From Ceratodon purpureus (lineage: Eukaryota > Streptophyta > Bryopsida > Pseudoditrichales > Ditrichaceae), in contig CM026430.1 of assembly GCA_014871385.1 (NCBI GenBank), positions 5,500,630 through 5,564,629 on the forward strand: a DNA stretch of 64,000 bases, read 5' to 3'. Every line of letters begins with the position of its first letter. Within the stretch, counting starts at the first letter, position 1. Positions 1 through 10,772 of the stretch are shown piece by piece. A program made the position numbers and the translations under genes. The notes below the pieces were generated by a model. That model ran no database searches. It saw only the letters and a list, made by a program, of their open reading frames with translations, and had not been told where the DNA came from.

Positions 1-690
1 CAAATTTTCAAGTAATGCATACCTGTCATATATCGACCTCGCCCTCTCAATCTCATTATACCGAAGCTCGAACTTAATGTACGCAGCCCAGCCATGATGA
101 TCGGGCTCCCAATTCATCCACCTCTCAAAAATCTGCCTCGCTCCAGCTATATTTCCTAACATCTCCTCCATATGAATATACTTGTACCAGAGCTGATCGA
201 TTCGAGAAGCAGAGACACAGCCCGGTCCCACACATTCCTGGCATGATTGATAAACTTGTTCTTCATTTCCATCTCGCTGTACTTCAACCACAGCGTGGAA
301 TTCGTGTAATCCACCTCGATGGCGCGCTCCCAAATCGACCTCGCGGGGGAAGTCCCGCTGGCTCTCCTCCCATTGCGCATACTTCACCCACACACTCGTG
401 TTCCATCGCACCCTCCGAATTAGGTCTTCGTACTCCTTGCGCTTCCGCAAACGATACTCCGCGAGCTCCTCCTGGTCAGTGATCTTCTGCTTCGGCGGCC
501 GGATCTCCGCCTCCTGTCGCTCCCGCGCCTCCCTTAATATCTGCTCCGCAGTAATCTGCACCGGCGCAGGCGTCTTGTTCTTCACGCGCGTCGGTCGCGG
601 CAGCTTCACCTCCGTCTCCTTCCGCGTCAGAAACCCCAGCGCGGGTCCCCCTCCTTGTTATTCACCGGCTCATTATACTCCGTGAGCTCC
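1..690 (-). pseudogene. CRN: Crooked-neck-like (CLF/CRNKL1) splicing factor, 5' part, with frame breaks
   Basis: The minus strand encodes the conserved N-terminus of the HAT-repeat spliceosome protein crooked neck/Clf1. Recognisable stretches are [57 protein letters not shown] and [19 protein letters not shown]. In the family this protein scaffolds the NineTeen complex. The likely start is the ATG near 690. The exon ends at 23 with a good donor (ACAG then GTATGC), so the gene would continue outside the window. The frame breaks three times against the family: near 644 (one base missing), near 340 (two bases) and near 207 (one base). The large genes elsewhere in the window read cleanly, so a decaying copy is more likely than sequencing error, although the retained intron donor argues against a processed retrocopy. 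Plus-strand AAACCCTAA teloboxes near 742 and 813 sit upstream of the start, as in many plant housekeeping promoters. Confidence 0.7.
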
Positions 691-899
691 ATCTCGAAAC
701 CCCGCACGAAAACAACCCAAACCCCAAGCGCACCAAACCCTAACGAAAACCCTCGGAAAACAAAAACAGGGAGATCAATCACATATCGAAGAGAACTTGG
801 CCTTGCGAGAGCGCCAAACCCTAATCTCCCGCCCAATCGCTTTGCATCAGCGACAATGAAGTTGAATGAACTATCTGTTGGTCTTGTCCTTAAAAAAAG

Positions 900-3800
900 T
901 TTCTTTTAAATTGTACTTTTTTTTAATTTAAATTTCTTTACTTTTTCTTTATTTTGTCTTTATTTTTATATTAAATTAAACAAAATTATATTAAGTGAAA
1001 ATTTCTTTTTTGAGCTTTACTTTGAATTTGATTTTTAAAATTACTTGTATTTTTGTAAATGTCATGTCTTTTTAATTGTTGTTAATATATAAATTTACGT
1101 CTTTTCATCTCCATGCAAATTGATCTCTGCTAAGGTAGATGGTGCTTAAACCGTGCACTTAAGGGATTTGAACAGCTTGAATCAAGCTAAATAATTGTAA
1201 AAATTTCACATACTTGCAAGAAAAAGACAATTTTCTTTAGGCAGTGTTCACATGAGTATATCAAACCACCTCAATTAATGAAAAATCTTCAAAGTGAATC
1301 AACAAAAATCCCCCATAGACATGCCCTAATTCTACTATGGCAGTCAAGACTCATGTGAGAACTGGCCATCGTGGTATACACATTCATTCAACCACTTTGT
1401 TTCCTACATGCAACTGTGATCTATCCAAATCCACCCTTTGTTTCCTACATGCACTGCAAGTGTATTCAAATTGTGAACACTACTAGGTTGGTTTCTAAGT
1501 CTTGCAGTGCATGGTTTTTTATGCTCAGACCACATGCACGGATTAAGGAGACACACGGATTTAGCACCGTCTACCTTATATCCGGCTAGTGCTTTTATAT
1601 TCCTATCATTATTTAAATTATCCAATTTCTTTTCTTAGTTTTTCTTTTATTTTGGTTTTTAAGCATCTATAAATTTTTAATACTCATTATGATCTCAAAA
1701 CTATAGAAATTTACAATTCTACGTTTTTCCTTAGACATCACTTAGACAATGTAATGTTTTGGACATATAGATGTTTTTTGGTGTTTCTATTTGGAAGAAA
1801 AAATTGTGAAAACATACATTCCAATGACAATAAATAGAGAAGGCTTGCATAAAATTCATGTCCGAAAGTAATTTCAAAAAACAAAGATTTCAATTCATAG
1901 TTGCATCAAAGAAAGACAAATAAATTTTATTTGAAGTTTATTTACAATTATACACAAGTCTTTCAAACTTCTTATGAGTGTATATGAAGACATCAACAAT
2001 ATTCAATCAAATTGTTGTTATGGCATAAAAACATGTTTTATACGGCTAATGTAAAGTTGCCACCAAAGATATTACGAAAAACTTGAAGAATGTGACACAA
2101 AGTAGAGCATGTATCAAAAGAACAAAGTTCATTAATCTATGCCAAGAAACATGTATACAATAACATATCACAATTTTATTGCCTTGTTGATTTTGTTGGT
2201 TTAAATATAATAAATTTTAATTATTGAAATAGCACATGGTTGAAAATTGATGTAGTTTTCCACATGTGCAAAAATCTTATGTGCAATATGTGCAAATATT
2301 AACATTTATTTATCCTATAAAGCTTTGGTAGCATATGTGCAAATATTAACATTTTTTATTCATTGAAATTAACAAATAAAATTATATAAAAATTATAAAT
2401 TTTAAATTTTTAAAATAACGTTATTTTTTATTGAAAATTAAAAATTTCATTGTCATATAAAAATATTTCAAATAAATTTAAGAAAATAAATAATAATTGG
2501 AGTATATTTTTAAATTACAATCTTTTTATAGGTGCAACTAGTGATACTTATAATAATAAAGTAGTTTAGAACTAACTATATTGTTTTTCTTGGTCAATAT
2601 ATAATATTTTCAGGAAAACAAATCACATGAAATATCATGTTTTCATTAAAAAGTAGAAATTTCATTCATATATTATAAAATGGCTATCATAAAATGGCTA
2701 ATCTTAGACTAGCTCGTCACTTTGGTTTTTTATTTATTTTGAATTCAAAATTCAAAAAATTAAACTATTCTTTAAAGTACAAACAAAAAATAATTTGTAA
2801 TTGCTAATTTTGACATTTTTGACTCATTTAAGGACCTTATTGAATCAATTTAATAAGGGTGGTACTAAACTAAGGATAATCCTAATTAAAAATCAATTTC
2901 AATCTGTGCTTATAACAATAAGTTTTAGCTAGTGTTACAAAATTGGCAATCTTCTCTCCACACGTTGCAGCTGACATGGCATCAAGAATGCACAATACAT
3001 ACAAGAACACAATAAATGGTCAAAAAGTGGAACGTTGCAGCTGACATGGCATCAAGAATGCACAATACATATAAGAACACAATAAATGGTCAAAAGTTGA
3101 TTAAGTAAGGTTGATGAGATCTAATGAAGTAGTTATATATGAATGAATATGAGTTATTGACAGTGCATTTAATGCTTAAGCGGGCAAGTAACTTTCTTGA
3201 GTCTAGACTATATCAACAAATCATCTAATTTTTTGGTTTTCATAGAATTGGAGGTTTGACAACATTTTGATTCTACTATTTTAATAAAATTTCTTTTAAA
3301 GGAAAAATGTGATGCATAGAAATACATAAAAATATACATTTGCATGTAATATGATGGAGAAGGAAGATTTTTTGGATACATTAATATTTATAATGTTAAG
3401 TCTTGCTACGTTGTTTCTCTTATTAATTCATTGTGTATCTAACTAGATTTCAAAAAACTCAAATCTTTCATTTCAAAGTATTAAATGCATTGGATAAAGA
3501 TATGTGCAACAATCTTTTTTTAGAAAATTATTTTTATAAAAAATGATTTTTTACAGTCTTGCAATAGTTTTTTAATATCCAAGTACAATTAAAAAATTGA
3601 AGTTTTTAATCTAAAAGATTTGTTGTCGACGATAGGCCAACACACAATTTAGTCACATCAAAGCAATATCAAATAAATAAAAACATAACAACATTAAATA
3701 AACCTCATTAAATGTCTGACATGTGAGTGTTAGCAATGGAGATTTCATCTAATACCCCTCTTTGAGCAAGAAGGAGATCTTAGAAACACAAAACACATGG

Positions 3801-3950
3801 AGTAGAAGCGATTTGAATAGCATTCATGTGTGCCACCACTAGAAATAATCATGTTCGACACTGCCTCAAACCAATATCCTTTGAAGGCTGATGTCTCCAC
3901 ATCCACAGTAGTGCTCAAAATGAAAGACACTGCCTTCAAGACACTGTTGC
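900..3950. other. AT-rich intergenic DNA
   Basis: Long A/T-rich tract with no ORF that looks protein-like and no RNA gene that I recognise. The only structure I could support is a short tandem duplication, listed separately. Confidence 0.7.
2962..3101. repeat. Tandem duplication, 2 x 70 bp
   Basis: A 70-bp unit that begins ACGTTGCAGCTGACATGGCA is repeated head to tail, starting at 2962 and 3032. The copies differ at only a few positions, so the duplication is recent. No function is apparent. Confidence 0.85.
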
Positions 3951-4560
3951 TGCAAACAAGAAACGAGGCAAGGTGACCCGAAGAAAGTTGACTGGCTTGA
4001 GTACAAGCGATCCACTGCAAGGTGTTTCCTTCAGTATGCTTCCTCAATAATCCCGGGATTTGTCCGCCACCAACATACTGCTCGTTGGCAAGATAGCAGG
4101 TTCAAGAGCAATTTACAGAAATTGCAGCCAGGGGAAGTTCTCACTCATTGACTTTGCCGAGAACTACTCTTTTAAAGGTCAAGATGAGATCCAGTCAATG
4201 CATTGGTATAATTTTAAGATAAAAATTCTTATACATTTCATGTACACCTTGAAGGTAGACTACAACCCATGTAATCCGAAGTCAAAGCGGGTGAAAACAG
4301 ATTATTTTCACTACGTATCAGATGACTCAAAGCACAAATCTTTGTTTGTCCAACACTGCCTAAATCTCCACTGGATGGTGGGGAAAAACATCAAAAAGGT
4401 ACAACGTGTGGTCAGATGGATGTGGGGCCTAGTTCAAGTGGGCTACCGCATGTGAAAAGAGCAGCTACGCCCGCACAATAGGAAGCTTCATGGAGCAGGT
4501 GACGTGGTGAACTATCTAAAGTCTTCCATGAATCGGTTTGTGGAAATTGAACATGATCTT
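3950..4560 (+). pseudogene. Eroded transposase (DFAENYS/SDGCGAQFK type)
   Basis: In pieces across frames, the plus strand gives motifs of a widespread eukaryotic transposon protein family: ARWQDSRFKSNLQKLQPGEV, then LIDFAENYSFKGQDEIQSMHW, then YVSDDSKHKSLFVQHCL, then VWSDGCGA followed by a stop and FK, then HGAGDVVNYLKSS. The acidic residues in DFAEN and SDG are probably the RNase H-fold catalytic positions of the family. The frame shifts near 4143 (between GEVLT and LIDFAEN). A TAG stands where the family usually has glutamine in GAQFK, near 4430. The reading frame changes again before HGAGDV. It is a dead fragment. No terminal repeats could be paired with it. Confidence 0.65.
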
Positions 4561-4599
4561 TTAGCAAGCTTTATTACTTACAGCTTCTTAGGTAGTTTG

Positions 4600-6841
4600 C
4601 TTTTCTAATAAACTTGCTAGTTTCTTTCGTTAGCAAATTTACTCATCATCATCAAGACTTAGGTAATTTATTTAATGTTTTTTTGTGCGATTTACCTAAT
4701 GATTCTTCAATATGAACTATATATTGTTGCTTTATTGATGTTGCTCTAATGTGCTTCACTTAATCTTTAAAGGTCTTTGACACCAAATTGTGGATGCGAC
4801 ACTTATGGACATGCTAATATAAGATTCAAAAATTTAAGTATTTCATGAGATTTTTACCATGCATATAATTTACCCATATCTTTCCAAATATTTTTTTTGC
4901 CCCGCTCCTTTTCTAGGCTGGAAATTTCTTCACCCTATTTGGTGTAGAGGTTGCAATGGAGGCATTATTCCTTACACTTTTGAGATCTTGCAGGTCAATA
5001 TCTATCGCTAGAAGCCACAAAATATCCATTCCTCTAGGCATGTTTTAGTCGCTACGTCTCTCAATTACTAGTGTATAAAGATGATCATGATTTTGGCAAG
5101 CTCTTTAAGATCAATTTTCAGCACTCTTTCAACGACATGGTCAAGAAGCATGAGACCAGCCGCCTAATTAAAGAAGAGGCTACTTGTTTCTCCAAACGTT
5201 TCTTTTCACAAACCTAATCACAATGGTACAACTCTCACACTCTTGAACCCTTTTCTTTAACCTTTCATTAGAACCTTTTTCCTTTGACATTTTTATGACC
5301 TTATCCAACTTTGTTTTGATGTCTTGAAGCATTGTTCAATTTGTTAAAGAAATTGAAGTTTTTGTGCAAAATATGTATATGAATTTTGCAAGATTTGTTC
5401 TAAAATTGGGCAAGCCACAACTACTTACAACATCGCATTTACCAGTCAAATAATCAATTTTGTAGTGGGTTAGCAATTTCAAAATAATGGGTTTATTTTT
5501 TTAACATTCGTGCGTATTTATGAAAGTTAGCAATTACAAAATATTTTCATCCAAAATATTTTCATCCATAAGAAAGTTCAACTTTTACAATATTCATCCT
5601 TGTCCATAATTTAGACATGCTTCAATGCAGCCGCCCAAAAAACACTGTAATAATAAATGTAGATTTTTGTAACTGTTCAAGTTTGATTTTTTGGACATTT
5701 GTAAAGGAAAATCTCAAAAACATATACATTGTCTTGCAATTGAAAGCAACTAGGTGGAAAAACGTCCGGAAATGGCTGTGTACAGGAGGTCTACCTGAAG
5801 GAATTGTTAATCAATGAATCGCGGAAGGCGTTAGCGTCAGCTGAGGTGCTGGAAGTCTATGCGTATGTGGCGAGGCCAGTTGTTGACGGCCGTGCAGAGG
5901 AACTTAGAAGCTCGGCTACTTTAAGTCTTAGCAAATTACGGTGGAGAGGATGTCTTAGTGCAATATGCAACCAATTTGAGAGGATATGGTGCTCACAATA
6001 TTATCATTCTAAGAAAGAATTTAGGGCTATTGGTGGAGGAGCGAAACAAAAATTATTGTTGGTGGATTTTCATAAAGATGGGAGATGAATAAAGTTGATT
6101 AAGTTGGGGTGTTGCTGAAAGTGTTGCTGAAACTAGTCTCTGCAACGACTAGAGCAGTTCCGCTCTAGTGTACCTAAAGCATGCGAATTAGCATCTTGCA
6201 ATTTGTGTTGCATTGATGTGGTTTATTTAATAATGTGATCTATCTAATATTTCTCTAATGTGCTTTATTTAATGTTGTTCCATAAAGTGTATCCTATCAT
6301 TTATGTTGTCTTGTGTAATTAAATTTAATGTTGATTTAATGTGATTAAATCATTGGCGCCTTTGCGACCACTACATAATCATTATGTTTGCAATTATAAA
6401 TCTATATAATAAAAAAATCAAATCTAAACATCACTTTCTCAAGGTATTATTGCAAGTACATAATCATTTTTTAAGTAATTAAGATTTTTAATGGAAAAAT
6501 ATAAATTTATACATCCATTCCACTATGGCATTTTTGTAATAATAAAGAACCAATAACCTCGAAGTCAATCACATTATAATAGCAATTTTAAAATTTTAAT
6601 CTTTCACGGTTCATTAAATATAAAGAATATTCTATAATAAACATGAATTCACAATCAAGTGTATATATCATGAAAATTCTAGAAAAAGTTATGAAATTAT
6701 TTTAATGTGCCAAAGTAATTCCATATTAATCATATTGTTTTTACATCCAAATTTTATATTTTATTAAAAAAAATGAAAAAGAAATATACATTTTATTATT
6801 TAAGATTCTCAAATATTTCTAAAGAAGTTATGAAGGTAACA
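4600..6841. other. AT-rich intergenic DNA, left flank of the large element
   Basis: No recognisable gene. A 94-codon ORF at 5804-6088 has no family I know, and its surroundings show no coding character. I do not call it a gene. Confidence 0.6.
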
Positions 6842-6885
6842 TAAGGGATATTTAGGTAATTCTGGACAAAAAAAAGTCCAGAATT
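6842..6885. repeat. Left terminal inverted repeat plus adjoining hairpin
   Basis: The 30-bp terminal repeat runs 6842-6871. Overlapping its inner end is a perfect 10-bp inverted repeat, AATTCTGGAC at 6858-6867 and GTCCAGAATT at 6876-6885, around eight A residues. The right end has the same 10-mer type as a direct repeat instead: GTCCATAATT at 22666 and 22685. Confidence 0.8.
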
Positions 6886-7429
6886 CAAAAATGACCAATG
6901 CGAACTCAGCGGACCGCCGATGGATGGAGACCACAGATGAACAGTGTCATTGTACATGAATACCACAGAATATGGAATGCAAAACTAGACATCGAGATGT
7001 GCATGGGCGGAATTTGCCAGTGATGGATATATGAACCCGAAGATTGCGACATATAATGCAGAATAAGAGTTACAATGAATACTTTAAAGAATATCATGTT
7101 GATTCAAGTAATGAAATGTACAATACAGAGTCGGCGACCCGCCGATAATAGAACCAGTAAACTAACTAGTCCCGTAGCACTTTGAGTCCTGAAGTCCTAC
7201 AACATTAAGTCTACACCCAGCACTATGTACCAAGTTCACGTAAATCCTATCACATTATAACCTACTCTGAAAACTATTTCCCTGAAAGCATAGCCGTAAG
7301 GTCAATGAGTAAATCATATATTTGAAGGCCGCACAAACGGGTCGACCAAGTCGGCGGGCAGCCGATGGAAGGTGTTCTGTTGGTCAGGAGGAGGGAAGAA
7401 GTGCAAATTGGAGGCGAAAAAGTCCGCCT

Positions 7430-8160
7430 AACTCAGTCCCAGCAAACTTCAGTCCAGTCCACTCGTGCACGTCCAAACTTTCTCGCAGCTTCAATTGCCC
7501 AGTGCACTTGCCCCGGCCTACACGCCTGCGCCATATACTCCGGTACAGATCCGAACTTGTGCAAGGGATAAACCAGAGGAAGGATATCTGTAGCAATGTT
7601 AGGTATAACGCCGTCATCGTTCGGAAAGTTTAGATGACCCTGAAAAGGCCAAGGAATGTAGCACATACAATTTGGTGTCCTCCTCAATGACCTCGGGTCA
7701 ACATCCACAAATAGCACCTGATCTAGTTTGCAGACGTTTCTAGACTATACCTTGGAGCAAACTTGACCTAACGTCTTATAACTCCAGGGGAAATTCTCCC
7801 GGTCGATAAGGTCACTTCTGCTATACACGAAGGACAACCTCTCCATTACACCGGCCGGCAGAATATGTGTGAGTAAAGGCTTCAGTTCTCCCAAGGGCAT
7901 CTTCGACCACAGACCAACATGGAAATGCAAGAAAAGCATGTCGAAAAGCTTCTTCAACCTGGGCGCTTTACTACATTCCGATGCGTATCCCATGCAAAAG
8001 AGCCTCTATCCCTGGGATCCACATAGCAGAGAAGGCCATTGACGCATAGGACAATACATTTCTTGACATGATGAGGGGGACCGTGAAAGGCATTTGAAAT
8101 AAAACGAGGAACCCTGAAGAATATGAAAATGCAATCAGTGAAGGAAATCAAAGAACAAGG
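7430..8160 (-). pseudogene. FCP1-like HAD phosphatase, copy 3 (degenerate)
   Basis: Minus-strand pieces give the order of an FCP1/NLI-interacting-factor HAD domain: HHVKKCIVLCVNGLLCYV (motif I position), RLKKLFDMLFLHFHVGLWSK (RPG...FxVxxWS segment), then VLFVDVDPRSLRRTPN and YIPWPF (motif IV region). The family nucleophile aspartate is a cysteine here (VLCVNG for VLDLNG), so catalysis is not expected. The frame shifts by one base near 7960, between KRPG and LKKLFDM, and breaks again near 7740. The copy lies between the palindromes at 7350 and 8418. It could instead be an intron-containing diverged paralogue, but the missing base inside a conserved motif favours a pseudogene. Confidence 0.6.
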
Positions 8161-8439
8161 ACGAAGTATATGAAAGAAATGGACTACATTCAAAGTCCGT
8201 CGATGCATTGAAGAAACCTCAAAGTAAATGTGCAGCAAGTGAAATGTCATGCAATGCATCTACAAAAAGAAGTACCCGAATTGCAAGCACTGGAAAACAA
8301 TTGTGTGGTGGCAGGGAAGTTCAGAAAGGGAACAGTCTTAGCGTATTAAACTAAAGAGTGCAGAGTATCATATGTGATTTCAAAAACTAGTGGCGCCGAT
8401 GAGTAGGCTCTAAATCAGTCGGCTGCCGCCGACGATGGA

Positions 8440-9508
8440 ACTAACCAGGGGCCTCCGGAGGACAAGGTAAATTCACAAACCAAGATCCAGGATCACCACG
8501 GACGTCAAAACCCGCATGCATGAGAAGGAATAACCTCCCTATACTTCTGTATTCGCGAGATTCTGGAAAAAGACGTGGCTTCCTCCCCACGCTAGAATTC
8601 CTCCTACAATACTCCTGGAGACATCCATCCAGACTGCTTAAGTCCTGCAAAGGAATGGAGTAAACTACCCTAGTTAAAATAGGGATTGGGGGTGGGCTGA
8701 GGTTCTTTGCACTCTGCAGAGTCCCAGAAAAAAGAATTAGGATGGACAACGCTAAATGGATGATTAAGTACATTCCTATAAGGGCGGTCGTCTACCAGTA
8801 GGGTATTCTGGACAGTGGCACCTGATCGAGCCAGTAAGCCTAGTGTCGCAGAAAAGTCTATCCAGACGCTTCAACAAGTACTCCCGTTTCCCATGCGGAT
8901 TAGTCCTTGTTGAGATATCACACCAGAATCCTGGAAGGCGTCTGTAATTGCTCCTGAGCAAGGGAATGAATGGCTAACAGCTTCTGGAAAGTGACGATCG
9001 AGATTCTTTTCAGAAACCGTGGACCAAAAGACTACCTCGAAATTCGCCGTGCAGAACTCTAGAATGAAAGAAGTCCTGGTCTAGCCCGGATATGAATTTT
9101 TGTCTTCAGGTCATCACCGATATACCCGTGGTGCTCTGCGATGAGCAACCCCTTAATGTCAAGGACAAGGTAGTATCGTTGGAGAGTGTACCTCAATATT
9201 ACGCGCAATAATATCAGTGCTGACACTGACGGAATCATCGCGCGGGGAACCGGTGCGCGGGGATCGCGACGTTGGTCTCGACGAACGAGGTGGAAGCCAT
9301 CGCACACCGGCCAGAGCTATGTGCAAGCAGACAGCGTCGGCGGCCCGCCGACTGGATAGTCGTACTCGTCCTCCCCATCACTTTCATTCTCGGCTTCCGC
9401 TCCCGGAGACTCTTCTCTGAGAGCATCACCATCAGGAGATGTTGGGTACTCCTCCAAGAGCATACTAAGAAGGGAAGGTCCCTGGTGCACTTTAATTTCA
9501 AGCGTCAT
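8440..9508 (-). pseudogene. FCP1-like HAD phosphatase, copy 2
   Basis: The likely old start is at 9508 (MTLEIKVHQGP), followed by an acidic stretch (AENESDGEDEYDY) into which a palindrome at 9336 is fused in frame (VGGPPT). The HAD parts follow: YYLVLDIKGLLIAEH, IRARPGLLSF, then after a one-base shift near 9060 LEFCTANFEVVFWSTVSEKN, then NTLLVDDRPYRNVLNHPF (motif IV with the VDD metal ligands). In the family this domain removes phosphate from the RNA polymerase II C-terminal domain or related substrates. The shift and a stop after PNPYFN near 8665 suggest it is broken. Confidence 0.65.
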
Positions 9509-9779
9509 CCTCCAGTGACTCCTGAAAAATGAAGGACAAATTCCAAGAAAATTCCGGTGATCAATCGCATGCTCACAATTCATACTTGCTCTAGTGTACA
9601 AATGGAGACACAATAAGACACCCACGACAGAATACACAGTCTCGACACTGAGTTCCGTTCTCATATATTTAAAAGGAGGAAAACTTTATTTACTGTAAAA
9701 GTCTAAATACATGAAGATCCCATCGGCTGTCAGCCGACTGAATCATGTGCATGCTCTCTAAAACAGTTTCCTACATCTA

Positions 9780-10420
9780 CTATGTTCTCTTTCGTTTAGG
9801 GCAATCTATGTGTGGAGAGAAGAGACTATAAGCTTCATCCCCCGGAAAAAGACGACGCTGACCGAATTCGGAATGTTTCTGGCAGTACTCGGGCACGGGG
9901 AGTTTGGATTCTTTCAAACTGGTAAGCCAAGGAATCAATTCTCCAAGCAGATAATTCCTCTTACTTTCCGACTCCTTCGACTCGAAGGTATATGGTGTAG
10001 GGTGCACAGCGTTCCAAGGAGTGTTTGCCACATTCTTATAAGGGGAATCATCAACCAAGAGAGTGTTAATTGAAGACGCCCCCGTCCCCTTCAGCCCGTC
10101 ATCGAGGTCAAAGAGGGTCTGGAGTCTCTTCAATAAAACTCCCTACTAGCCTTATGTACGCAAGTCTCGCAGAAACTCTGGTCGAACTTGTAGCGCACTT
10201 CGGCATCTAGACGAGGACAGCGCTGCTGCAAACGCTTTCCACAGAATCTGAAACCTCTTTTCCTGAACGCAGCTCCAGAAGACCACCTCGAAATTGTCCA
10301 GGCAGAACTCTAGGAACCTCTCTAAACCCGGTCTAAGCTTAGTATTCCACCTAGTACCCTGCTTCGTCTAGACTAATAGCAGGCCGTTAATATCCAGAAC
10401 AAGAAAGTACTTCAGCACTG
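9780..10420 (-). pseudogene. FCP1-like HAD phosphatase, copy 1
   Basis: The minus strand reads LKYFLVLDINGLLLV, an in-frame TAG, then LRPGLERFLEFCLDNFEVVF and WSCVQEKRFQILWKAF, a TAA near 10150, then in another frame NTLLVDDSPYKNVANTPWNA and HPTPYTF. These are HAD motifs I, II and IV in the right order. The second motif-I acid is asparagine (DxN), as in many plant HAD-like members. The copy lies between the palindromes at 9722 and 10602, directly downstream of the ParB-methylase gene and on the same strand. Two stops and a frame change make it a pseudogene. Confidence 0.65.
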
Positions 10421-10772
10421 GATCGTGTACCTGAGTACCCAGCCTGTTCCGGGGCTATGTGAAGTGGATTCAGAGGTGGAGGTCCCTGCTCCAGAACTGC
10501 ACTGGGTCTATCTTCGTGAAGTTTTCCATGGACTTCCTTGTCCGCGGACTCTGGAGTGACAGAAAACGAAGCAGAGGACAAACGTGACGGTTAGGATGAC
10601 GGTCGGCGGACAGCCGACTTGCAAGCAAAAAAAGGGAAAGCGTACAACTTGGCATTTACCGAAAATTTATTCATACTTGGCAGTACAAACATCTAACACA
10701 ATCCTAGAGCCCGATCACTACACTAAATTATCAATGCAGGCATTTAAAAGATGGACTGGGCCACCGCCTGAT

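Noticed and set aside
5804..6088. 94-codon ORF left of the large element
   Set aside because: No recognisable domain, no splice partners, AT-rich surroundings. Chance ORF is the simplest reading.
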